Positions 38,061 through 50,085 of a DNA stretch of 64,000 bases are shown here, in pieces. The stretch covers positions 56,881,172 through 56,945,171 of the forward strand of contig JARCOQ010000002.1 in the NCBI GenBank assembly GCA_029207755.1, read 5' to 3'. The notes under the pieces were generated by a model. It was not told the DNA's origin and ran no database searches. It saw only the letters and a program-made list of their open reading frames with translations. The position numbers were made by a program, and so were the translations under genes. This DNA comes from Chamaea fasciata (taxonomy: Eukaryota > Chordata > Aves > Passeriformes > Sylviidae). Within the stretch, counting starts at the first letter, position 1; each line of letters starts with the position of its first letter.

Positions 38061-40389
38061 ACACTGGCTATTGAGTAGCAGCTCCAGTTTCTTCCACTTA
38101 CTTCAGATTGTAGAGTGCTTGTGGATGAGCAGTCATTAATCTTAAACTGCAGTAAAAGTTGCTTTCAGTGATGCTCTTTCTCATCTCCCTCTCCTTGTTC
38201 TGTTTCTGCTGTCTCTGTTCCCTATCCTCCCCTTCTTTCTCCTTCCTGCAAAGCTCCCTTTTCTCATACTCTCTCCACTATTGAAACTAAAACAGATGCT
38301 GCTTGGTCTGAGGTGGACCAGCTGCTCTGATGTGATGAATACATAGCATTACTTTTAGGCCATTGACAGGTTACTAGGCAAAATACAGGAATCAGCTGGG
38401 GATTTTCTGTGATGGGACAATCATAAATGATGTAATAAAACATTATTGTATATCCCTGTGTAGTATTTAGAGGTGGGATTTACTATTACTATGGTATTTA
38501 CTGAATCTGAGTGCAAATGTGTCTGTTTTTGCTACCTATAGCTGGGAGGAAGGGATAATCCTGTCCCCCCTGCAGGGGACACCTTCTTTCTATTCAATGG
38601 AGAAAGGTGGACACCTGAGAAAGGTGGGCACATCTGTGAACCCCCTGGATTATAGATGTTCCTCTCCTTGTTCAAGAAAATGAATGGAGTCTCACAGTGG
38701 CACACCAGATTTCCCAGTTTTTTCTAAGATACAGGAATGGCTGAGAAGGGCCACATGTTATTGAGACAGTGTGAAGGGTTATCCATCGCTATCTGACATC
38801 TAGGGGGGGAATAATGGAGACAGGATGGTTTCTACCTAAACCTCTCCATGGAAAGTCCCATGGTTGCTGATAGCAGGATGGACACTGGTAGAGCCTTCCC
38901 TGGGGTCCTCAGGGCAGTGACTGTCAAGGGGGAAGGAGGGCTTGGCAATTAGGAGGAGCTGCTGGGAAGTGGTTGGAAGTTTTGCCATTGAAAATTTGAA
39001 GGGTGAAAAGAAGAAAGGACTGGGAGTTCATGTGCCCTCATTGTGCCAAAATATCGCCTGGCTTATGTGCACTGCCATGGTTCAGCTGCCTTCAGCTGTG
39101 CTCTTCCCCTGGTTTCCTAGCTGCCTATTTTCAAGGGCTCCATGAATTGTACTCATTGTCAGTACAGCCAATTAGAGTAATTGTTGCCATTATTTCAGTG
39201 ATATCTCACAGAAATAACATGCTCACAGACACAGCTTTTTCACTCCTTCAAAGTCATTACTGTGCCATCAGAATTTTAGCTCAAAGGTTTTGCTTCAACA
39301 TATAAATAATATTTGTAGGTGTGCCCCTCATATTCTTGCAAATTCTTCATTTAAGCTTCCATGTGGAAATGGAGATAATAAATATTCATGCATTTCTTCC
39401 TACCTTGATATGCTAATTCTGGTATGAATGGTAATCTAGAAGCAGCTGAAAAGGATGGCTTGATTCTGGTATTATTTATGAATCTTGCACTGAAGTACTG
39501 GGCTGGGGGTGTGACAATGCCAGTTAAGAGTGATTTAACAAGAATTGTTCTCTGGAGATACTGTCTTTGCTTTATCCATTGCATAAAATCATTTAAGATT
39601 ATTGAATTCCCTATTTATTACCTTATTACCTCAGTGAATTGTCTCAAATTGAGTGAAATTGATTATTTGTTCTCATCTCTTTCACAGCCTTCTAAATAAG
39701 GTGCTGAACTCATGTGCTTCGAGGTGTGCACCTAATAGTCCCATTGACTTCAATGAGCTGGTTTAACAAAACCTAAATATTTGTAAGAGTGATGGATCTT
39801 TTACAGTTACCAGCTGTATAGTATAAAATGAAGAGTTTGTTTCTGAGCAAGATGAATGAATGTTCAGATTGACTCATTTAGTTTTTGAAGCAGTCACAAA
39901 AATATTTTCATACTATTGGAGAATTAAGGGTATGTCTCAAATGAATATAAAGCACTAAGACTCACAGGCTTTGTTTTAAAAGCTTTGTATTTGAAAAATC
40001 TGGGACAGAAACCTGTTTTTTTCTCACTCAAATTGCGCAGGGATCCAAGTACTTGCACTGTACATGATATTGATGAATATTAGGAAGAAAATATAGAATC
40101 GTGACTGTCTCTCAGTCAATTATTTGTAGTACAGACCTCAGGACTCTGCTATTGCCTTCAGTGGCAGCAGAGACCTACTTTCATCTGTGCCAGAACCTAA
40201 TGGAGGTAGAAAAGCAGCAGTGGCTCAAACCAAACCAGTCACTCCAAGCTAACCTCTATGACAGATGCTTGAAAGAAAAGACAAAAGACTGCTGGAGCTA
40301 CTTCTAAATTGATAACTCTGATCAGTGTGTACACTCTGTCATGCACCATTGCATGTTTGCTAGGTGTCATGCAAATGGACAGAATTATT
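38061..40389. other. Intergenic DNA, no gene recognised
   Basis: Frames of up to 100 codons with no domains. A pyrimidine-rich patch is at about 38,170-38,280. No named repeat was recognised. Confidence 0.5.
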
Positions 40390-40580
40390 TTGCTTTTATT
40401 TTTTATTTTTAGCATTTCAATGTAATTGCAAATAGCAGGAAGGATTAGAAAAACATATCACCCCGTGGTGGTCAATTTTACATGTCATTAACTTGTTTCC
40501 ATTTTTAATAAATATGAAATGATGTTTGTCATGTCAGCAAACCTTGACTGCTAAAAGATCAAATGACCTTTGAATGTAAG
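40390..40580. promoter_or_regulatory. Candidate conserved non-coding block
   Basis: AT-rich, non-repetitive sequence with TTTAATAAATATG, CATTAAC and a TCF/LEF-like CCTTTGAAT at about 40,567-40,575. A regulatory role is a guess from motif content. Such motifs also occur by chance in AT-rich DNA. Confidence 0.2.
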
Positions 40581-41237
40581 AGGTTAAAAAGACCAGATGC
40601 TCAGAACTGAGCTAACTGTAGATTCCAAGTGCATAAAGCTAAAAGCTGAAAGGCTGAGCTTGTGTTTTCTCATTTGATGTAGCAGGTCACTGGGGTTACA
40701 TGCTCTTAACTATGTGAAGGCCTTTTAAGTATGAAGACTTCTTCCTTTTCATCCTAGTGGCTTAGGAGCAGAATAACCCATTATGGTTATAAATTATAAT
40801 TTCCTTTTTAAATGTCTGGAAAGACAAGAAGGGCAAAACTTAAAATCCTCATTCAAATATACCCAGTTTAAAGGTCTTTAACGTGGGAATTGTGAGGATT
40901 GTATTTAACTGGTGGTGGATGACACTCAATTAAATAGTATTAATTTGGCTTATGAGCTGCAGCATCACCAGATGTAGCCATAAACTGCAAGCACCCTCTT
41001 TATTTTGTTTTCCCATCAACATTGCCTAGGTTAAAGAAGAATATTTGTCTTTGTAAGTGGTCAAAAGTTTTAAAGTCCAAAAAATGACAAAAGTTAGTAA
41101 AAAATTGTTTAAAACATATAGAATAATTAAATTTTACTTCTCTATGCTCTTTGTAATAGAGTTACTGTAAAATATCACTACAATTTTCAAACAATGCATT
41201 CTTTTTGTAAGATCAGTTGTTTATCATATTATTTATT
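40581..41237. other. Intergenic DNA, nothing recognised
   Basis: AT-rich, with no frame or repeat of note. Confidence 0.55.
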
Positions 41238-41260
41238 ATCAATATATTTATTATATTGAT
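41238..41260. repeat. Perfect inverted repeat, 9-base arms, 5-base loop
   Basis: ATCAATATA, TTTAT, TATATTGAT. It lies inside a strongly AT-rich patch (41,215-41,270), where such hairpins are not rare. Confidence 0.8.
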
Positions 41261-44200
41261 TTTATCATGGAGAGGATGGTTTGCCTAATTAGACACAAAA
41301 TATTTGTCCTGGGCCTAGATTTTCTGGGACCAAATAATGAGATTTATGGAGACTACAGATGTAAAACTTTTCTGTGTTTTCTCTAGACCAACCCTAAGAA
41401 AAAGTGATATTCACTGCATCAGATTTATTCAGTCTCATTATTGCTATTTCACTGTGCTGCAAGGAAGGCCTGAGTGGGAAGGACTCTGAGCATGTGAGAG
41501 TTTAATAATTCTCGTCAAAGATGTGCAAGACAATGGAGGGAAGAGTGGGACCTCTGCCAGAGGTGTCAGTCGGAGAAAGTGGGTCATTGATGCCTTCTAT
41601 CAAAATGACAACTCCCAGTAGGAGTTCCTCATCAGAGACTGCTTGGGAGCACTGGAAAGGTAGTCTGTTTTGTTGGTGACAGGGGTGATCAGGAGCTGGC
41701 ATTGTATCCATGGCACCCTCCCAACTGTACTGCTGTATGACCTGCTGGTGGGAAATGCACTGTACAAAGACAGGCTCTGCTGGCATGGGAGGAGTCCTGC
41801 AGAAGTTGAGAGGTGTCAGGAAAGTACTGACAGCTTGTGCTTTTCTGATTTGGTAACCAGCTGATGCATGGCTTGTTTAGCTGTGCTGTGAGGGTAGCAG
41901 GCCTTTACATGCTTTTTTTTGTGGTGGTGTGATTCGTGTGTGCTTCTCACAGATTGGTTTGCTCTGCTGCTGCTTGAGGTTTCCTTGTGTTTTTATTACT
42001 TTCCTTGTTTTGGAAACCAGATTGTGAGAATTGCTTTTGTTTCAGCAAAACATATCCTTAATTTACCCTAATCGTCAATTTAAAGACACTGTAGGCTATT
42101 TCCTGCATTGGTCTTACCTAAATATTACAGTCTAAAAATGAGGTGTCTAGCCTGTGATTAGATAGCTTGCCTCTGGACTCCACTGCCAGTGGGGGGAGAG
42201 AGAGAGTTAATCCAGCTAGCCTGTTTCTGACAGACTTGACCCTCTGAATCAGCTCATGCTTCCCCTCTTTATGAAAGGATTTGGTGGCTACATCATTGAT
42301 AGTTAACAGATTCCTGAGCCTCAGCTTTGCCATATATACTGAATGAAAACCTGTACTGCCCAACACTGCAACACTCCACAAGAAATCAAGTGTCACTGCT
42401 GAAGGTAGACTTTAAGAGGTTGTCATCTCAGGGAGTGGCAGCATGGGTAGACTTGAATCTGAAAACGTTTCTTCTTGTCTGTATTACCGGTGTGCACATT
42501 TAAAGTGCTTTCCAGCTTCTGGCCTCATTACTGTTTTCATAGGAAATTTTTACACTGCAACTGTTTTGTCCCTAGACACAAAAGGAACGAGTTCTCTGTA
42601 ACACACGGTGACACATTTTGCTAGAGGGATAAAAATGAGTGTTTTACTTTCAAAAAGACCCTGTTAAACAATATCCGTCTTCCTCTTTGCAAAATCGGCA
42701 GTTATTATTAAGTTATTTCTGTGAATGCCCCTGCTATAATGCATTTTCTTTTGCATTTAGACTTGTTCAGTACCTCTTCATTAGTGTTGTTAGATACTTA
42801 GGAAGAGTAATCCATTGTACTAACTGGCTGGGATACCAGACACAGAAGCTGTCACAGAGTAAAACTCAAATGGTCACTGTCTGCCTGCCAGGAATGGGAT
42901 TCACCAGGAATGGGAATTGTTTAAAACGTCTTTGAAAAGGAGCACATCTTTTCTTGGTGCCCATACCTGTTCCCCTCTGTTCAAGTGAATGCTTGCTTTT
43001 CACTTTGTCAAGAGTGTTACTGATCCCTTTGAAAAATCTTGTTGACAGTTATAAAGTCTCTACAAAAATATTTTATTCTTGGCCTTGAGAGATCATGAAT
43101 TTTTATACAAAGCCATAGGATTTTTGGGTACCGAATATTCCTAAATTTCAGCATCTAGAAATGCTGAGTGTTTTGCATGCTTCAATCCAAAAGAAGTAAA
43201 TCTTTGTAAAAGGAAACCAACTTTGATGTAGGCACTAATAAAAGGATTTATTTCACCTCTGAAAGTCAGGTGTCCAGTTGAAAGTAGCTGTCTTTCTTCC
43301 TCTCTGATTAACAGAAGGAAATTCATATCATAAATCTTTCCAAGACACTTGCTTTAGTGTGATGTGTGTCATTCCTTGGAATTACTTTGCAGTCTACTTA
43401 TTTTAGAGATGAATCCCATCCCTGTTTCCCATTGTTTATGCCTTGATATCAATGTGAAGATGGATGTTGACATAGAAATTAACCATCTAAATATATTTAT
43501 GGATATAGGTCAAAGCTGGAAAATTTTGTTTTATGAAGTTTAAGTTCACAAGTACTATCTTACCTTTTCACAGGGCAAAGGAGAAAAATCTCTGTTCAAA
43601 TCCTTTCCTTTGAAAAATACTACAATCAGCTGAACACCACTAATTGTGTTCTAAATCTTTATAGCCTTAGTTCTAGCCTTTAAAATCTATATAGAATAAC
43701 ATATTTAGCTGTATTTCTTCTCTTGCCTTTAGAATGCCAGGCACACCAATAGAACTAGATGAATAATAAATTATAATACTGTTTATCATCTAAATTGTTA
43801 TCATTTAGAATTTTTCTCTCAAGTGTTTCTTCTAGAAATCTATTCAACCCTCCCTGATGACACATTTGGATGAACATTTTTCAACTGTGAATGCCTAAAG
43901 TTAATAATCTAGATCTAAATTTAGGCACAAAAATGAATGACCTGATTTTCAGAGTTGCTGATTACTTATTTTGATGCATTAATATGAATTTAATAGCTTT
44001 GCTGTAGGTGCCAAAGTCTTAAGAATGTTGGTTTTTTCCCCATGCACAACTTGTCTATCAAACTGCAGAACACATGCAGAATTAAATTACTAATGAACGA
44101 TGACAATATGCCATATAAAAACAATATTACATTGATTCATTTATTTGTTTACATGCTTGGGAAGGCGAATATGATGCAGAAAGTTCATGATGAAAGCTGA

Positions 44201-47200
44201 TTTATAATAATTTGAACAGAAAAGCATGCATTTCTCCCATTTCACATCGAGACAATGGTGAATTCTATGTGAAGGAAGCACATCCTCTGTTTGTTCTTTG
44301 TTGTATGCCAAAAAGAAATATAATCTGAATACATTTTGTTCATTCTATAGAAACGCAAACTTAGTTTTTCCTGATGGCTTTCATTGTGCTAAAAATTGTG
44401 GAAAACTGGATACTGCACAATAAATGGATGCATATTGTAAACCAAAAGCCTTTCAGAAAACATTAACAGCCATATGCTCATTTTAGAGATATGTGGTGCC
44501 ACTTTGAAATGTGGATTCCCTGCTGTTTTGAAGACCTGAATCGTCAAAGCTCTTGGCTACTTACATTAAGGGGTCACAAGGATTTGCTTAAGGACATTAC
44601 TGAATAGGGGCCTAATAATCTCAAACTTTGTCTGGCTGAGTTTGAGAAGGTCCCTAAACTACTTTGAGAATGCAGGAGAGTAAGCACTTTTGAACTGTAG
44701 TGTGAGTGGCAGGATCTAGACTTCAAAGATAAGGGTGATAAATACCCTTTGTTCAGCGTGTTGTCTCTTTTTTGTCATTGAATTATTTTTGATGAACATG
44801 AGGCTGTTTTGCAAAGAAATTGAAAGGAGGACCAGGTGCTAATTTTCCTCATCTTTAAGAGTTGGTCTTTGGGCCCTGGTCAAACCAGTGGGGAGATTCC
44901 TATGAGCCACAGTGAAAGTGGGTGCAGGATCCCACCGACTGCACTTAATTTGCTTGCAAAAGTTTAAGGAGAATGTCTTGAATAGAAGTAAACTTAGTGA
45001 GAGCAGTACAGCTCCACCTGATATTATATTGACAGCAGGTGGCAAACGTGGATGGAAATGCCTGACTGTCACTGAATTACGCGCACAGTCCCTTCAGCAT
45101 CAGCAGCTGTGTGATCCCTGGGGAGTTGTTTGGTTACATGTGGTTTTTTCACATCTGTCAATTTATCTAAATTGGTGGTCTAAATGAATAGTGTCATGCA
45201 CAGGAGCATTGCATGGATTTATGACAGCTGAAATGTATAGCACCTAGAGGATTTGGGTCCATGAAGCAGTGAATGGATTTCAGAAAAAGCATGATTTTCA
45301 TCTGCGGTAGAAATAAACTCAATCCATTATTCAACATGCTATGCAAAAGAGAATTGCACATTGGGTTCACAGGGCAGTCTTCTGGCATTTCAAAAAGAAG
45401 CAAAAGGAATTTGAGAGAAAGATTTATATATTTATGTTGCTTCTGTTTATGATGTTAGCAAAGGAAGTCCAATTTCCTCCTAATTAGATTATAGCAGGTG
45501 CAAGCAAATCCAACAGAAGGGAAGCTGCTTATTTACACTTATCTATAGTGCATTTGGTGCGACTCTAGCAGGGTAACAGGAAGCATCACTCAGCCATGGT
45601 TTTCCCAAGGTATGGTCTGAGACCTGTCATGTGCTTTGCCATCAGCACTGTTACTGGGCTTGGAGAGATGACCTCACCATCAGGTCGGGTGGCTGAGTTC
45701 CACTGAACCAACTGGGGAAGTGAGTCCCCTTCTGAGACTCGTTTCACACTGTGCTTTGTTCTCCTGAGAGCTGTGTTACCTCAGGTTCTCCTGTTCCATC
45801 TTGCACACCCCATTTCTTGGAAGCTTGGGGCTGTTTCTTTCAGCCATGTGGGTGGCACTGCAGTCCTTGCCGGCTCTTCGCTGCTGATCCTGTCTCATGT
45901 TCTCCTTCCCTCCTCCAAACCAAAGAGGCAGCAAGAAGAGGGTAGCACATCCTGCACGCAGACTTGGCCTCCTCCAGCCATTTAAGCTGAGGTATGAGCA
46001 GAGAAGGCTTGGAGAGTGTCACATTTTCTGCTGTGTTGCCGTGTTGGTACTGCCAACACAGTGTTGCAGGGGACAGTTGGAGGCAGAAACCCGTAGAAGT
46101 GTCATGCCAGGAATGGCCACAACTTGCTTCTCAGAAATTCGGATTATCTTGGTGTGTAAAGATGGCAGAGTTTCTTCTCCTTTCTCCTCAGACTTGCACT
46201 GAGGAAGCTCTCTTGACCTGCCTCTGATAATGAAACAGAGTCCAGATGGGCAGAAACTAAACAAGGGGTGTAAGAAGATGAGTGGATGTTTTGCTCCTGT
46301 TTTTAGGCAACTCAGGGAGCAATGTTACTTCAATTAAAATGGAAACTAATGAGTTGAGAAATTTTAATTGCATTTTAAAGGAGGGGCAAGCTTTCTACTT
46401 TCATTTTGAGTCTATAACTTAATATATAAGAAGGATGAAGGTCTACTTTTTAATTAAACAACTGAAGAGATCAGAACTGAGATCCTAGTTGACTATGATG
46501 CTAATGCTGTTATTTAAAAACTGCTAATGAAAAATGTAGGGGATTAATTTGTGATTATTTTAAAGGAATGCCCAGAATCATTCATGATGGAGGATTTAAT
46601 AATTTTCTTGTGGACAAGTACAACTACTCTGGTATAATGTTGTGTATTTTTGAGGAAACAAGGTAAAGTCTGTTTCGGTGTAAATACATTTTACTATTAC
46701 TTCAGACTCCTAGTGAGATCATAATGATAAAGCTGCATAAATACTGTCACAAACTGGCCGAAACCAGCCTGGCAGGAAATTTCAAACCCAATGGCAAACT
46801 TCCACAGGCTATTGGAAATTAGTTGCTGGTCTGCTAAAACAGCCATTGGGAGTCTTATGGGAAGAGGACTGAGTTTTTAATACATAGACATACAGATGGG
46901 TCCTTGTCAAGTTTATGGTATGACACTCATTTACCTACAGGGAGAAGCTGAAATCCAGACTATAAGGAAAAAACAAGTTCCAGAGGCTGGATCTGTGAAA
47001 AAAAATCCCAACTTTTTTTTTTTTTTTTCAGATTTGTTCTTGTCTATTCAGAAAGGTATGTGAAGAAGTGCATTTCTAGAAATTAATGGCTAAATAACTG
47101 AACATTATAATTACTTTTTATTTTATCCTTTTTTTTAACAACTTGGATTTTCTCCCTACTTCTCTTTCCTTTTGGCCATAATTTCATGTGGTACTACACT

Positions 47201-48189
47201 CTTACCTGGTTTTGACATGTGCTTTGAGAAATTTCTTCAGACTTGTCTATATAAGGACCAATTAACAGCAATGCATTCTCTTGGCAGATGCATTAATTCC
47301 ACTGATTGTCTTCTTTTTGCATTAGCTTAACTCCAGTTGGCATGGATTTAAACTATTTCAGACTAAGCCTATTTTGACATAGGAGAGTTTATCCAAAAAT
47401 GGAGGAAAAACTTATTTTTCTCTAAAGCTGACACTATCTCAGTTTGAACACATTTTGTGGTGTAAACAAGCCCGGGAGAGCATACCATGTGTTTTGAATT
47501 ACATTTGCAAGCTCTTGTGAATGCTCCAACTCACGTTCATGTGCAATTCAACCTATAGCAATTCAAGATGTTATCACTTCCCCACCTTCTCTGCTATTTA
47601 TCACAGTTGGTCTGTCAGAAGTTCCTGTCAGGGTGGCAGATAGCAGACTGGAACACCAGCTCATTCAAGTTCCAGTGAGAAGTGTACTGCCTTAGCGCAA
47701 ACCTGGATTCACTCATGAGTTACACTGGACTGTGAACTGGAATGTGACTGAGGATGCGGTACTGTTTTTTTGACTCTTGGAGTTGCTAGGCTGTTGCAGG
47801 GCAGCAGATGGATGCAACATAAGCACTGTTGGAGTGAGATTAACAAGGTGCAGCACTTTGTCAAGATGCCTGAGAGGTGGTGTGGCTCAGTACCTCACCT
47901 GGGGTTTGGGCATTATAGACTCATATTCTTTCTCCCTCCCTCGTAGAAGTCATCTTTTATGGTGTCTTTGACATTTTTCTATAAAGGAAACAGGTTTTTC
48001 TTGGGTTCAACAAGCAAGGTTTTTCAGCCCCTGCTCTAGGTTCATTTGAATATCAGATTTCTCTGGATGCCAGTGAGGCTGTTCAGAATTCTACCAAAAA
48101 AATAGCATTCAGAAGAGCTGCCTGTTCTCCTTTAACCTTGTTCTCAAAGCAACAGCAACAAAAAATTGTTCTAGTCCCCCGGAGTCTTA
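41261..48189. other. Intergenic DNA, no gene recognised
   Basis: Nearly 7 kb without a recognisable gene. The longest frames are about 100 codons. A 16-base T run at 47,013-47,028 follows a short A run. No named repeat family was identified. Confidence 0.5.
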
Positions 48190-48440
48190 AAAAATCATTA
48201 AGGCAGGCACTGAGCTCAGGCGCTTGAAATTTGGCTGTATTACAAAGGACTGAAAATGAGACATTTACTCTAGTAAATGTCTTAATAGAGGGGTCATTAC
48301 CTGTGCTCTCTCTGTGACTGGATTAAGCCCACTGCAGCTGAGGATGGATTGGACTAATAAACTCTGGAGCCCATAGAAAGGCTGCAGTAGTCAACAGCGG
48401 AGAAAGCAATCAGAGTGTGTGAGCATTATTGAAGAAAAGC
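48190..48440. promoter_or_regulatory. Candidate conserved non-coding block around a palindrome
   Basis: Non-repetitive sequence with TCATTAAGG, CTTAATAG and ACTAATAAAC cores plus retained CpGs (CCCCGGAG, AGGCGC, ACAGCGG). It is centred on a perfect 24-base inverted repeat at 48,259-48,282. A symmetrical site inside such a block could be a dimeric factor site. Conservation was not tested. Confidence 0.27.
48259..48282. repeat. Perfect inverted repeat, 11-base arms, 2-base spacer
   Basis: AGACATTTACT, CT, AGTAAATGTCT. Both arms match exactly. It is the longest near-contiguous palindrome I noticed in the window. Confidence 0.92.
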
Positions 48441-50035
48441 TTGCCTTGCTCCAGGGTCCCCAGGGTTGCTTGGGCAACTCTATTTCCTTCAGTTGTCTGA
48501 AAAGTTGAGAGCTGTTATGTTAATTTGTTATGAGAAGCAGTCTGAGTTGCATAATAGCACCTGCAGGTGACGCAGTGCCTATCCCATCCTGAGATTTTCA
48601 GAAATCTGGCATGCCGCTATATTTACAGTTCAGGTCAATCAGCTGCAGGGAATATCTCTGAGCATGACTCCCCTTTGTGCTGCCCAAGAAGCACATTTTT
48701 GTGCGGTTCACCTGTTTATTTCTGGGAGAACAGGGCTGCTTTGGCATTGCTTGCAGTTGCCATTATGCAAATTATATATCTGGTCAGAAAGGATCATTGT
48801 GTCCATTGCAAAGCCCAAAGCACACATGTCCATGTCTACAGGTACTGCAAAATAGAACATTTGAATAGCTTACAAAACAAAATGAGGGCTTGCTTTTCCA
48901 GCGTCAAGTGTTATTTGGGTGTGAGATTTCTTTTCCCTGAGTGATGAATGTGGCTGAAATGAAGGGACTAGTCAAGAGAATGGGTGTTGGTCTGGTCTAT
49001 TTGTACAGTCAAGGTGAACCCCTGTACACCCTATCTGACATGAATAGATCAGGCCTGTGCCACAAAGTGTTGGGCAGTTTTGAAGATCCAATGGTCACAC
49101 CTTGATCCTGGATGAAATAATGCTGTTGATGCAATGCTCCAAGGAGGCTGAACGAATAGGTGTAGGATCAGTGTAACTTTTCTGTGCATGCCACAGGAAA
49201 GGGATGGTATTCTCCTTGCCTGGGATCAATGGTGCCTTTGAAATACATGCTACAGGCCTCTTCAGGGATATTTAATATTAATGTGAAAATATTCACAATG
49301 CTAAAGGCTAAATAAAGCTGCAGCTGTATCCAGCTGATAGTCTATAGGTTTTCTCATCTCTTATTCCAGCTCAGATATTTTTCATGTCCTCTTCATTGTG
49401 ATATCAGGCTGAAGATGAAAACCCAAAGGAGGACCTTTTTCTCCAACCGTGCCAAGCCCAGAAGATTTTGTCAGTTGAAGAGAAAGTGTTCATTAATGTT
49501 TTTGGTGTGACTGAACATTTTACATTGTTTGGTCTATAGAGAGGGAAGAGATTATCTGTGTATCTGTGAGAAGGAAAGTATTCATAGAACTATCATGAAA
49601 ACACATTTCTCTCATTACCTCTTTAGGCTGGTAAAGACAACACTGTTCTGAAATTCAAAATGGGTAGGAAGAGTAAGAAGGAGAGTGCCATAGCTTTCAG
49701 ACATGGGATTGTGGTGGGGAAGAAGATTTTTTTTTTTCTTGTCCCTTAACTCTGCACATCAAGGTGTGTGCACTTTTAATCAAGGGGTTGCTAACACTTG
49801 CTACTTCCAGGCTAGGCTGGAGCCACATTCCTTGTTCAGAGAGCAGCCAGGGCTGCTGGTGCATAAGGCTGGTGCTGCTCTGCAACTTGATAGAGGCAGC
49901 TGTTTGTCTGCAATGTGCTAAGCCATAAAAAGTATCTGGGAACCTTTCCCTCTGGCCAAGTGGCTGCGTTTATATTCATCAGCCACAGGCATGTGCAGGC
50001 ATTAGAGAAATGGCTTTTGCTTTTTTAATAAAATC
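48441..50035. other. Intergenic DNA, no gene recognised
   Basis: A 125-codon plus frame at 48,567-48,944 is not ATG-initiated at its annotated start and shows no domain. Nothing else stands out. Confidence 0.5.
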
Positions 50036-50085
50036 TTTTTTCTTTTTTTTTTTTTTTTTTCTTTTTTCTTTTTTTTTTTTTTTTT
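50036..50085. repeat. T-rich tract, about 50 bases
   Basis: Long T runs separated by single C residues. Read on the minus strand it would be a poly(A)-like tail, and TTTATT at about 50,145 would be an AATAAA on that strand. No retroposon body was recognised. Confidence 0.85.
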
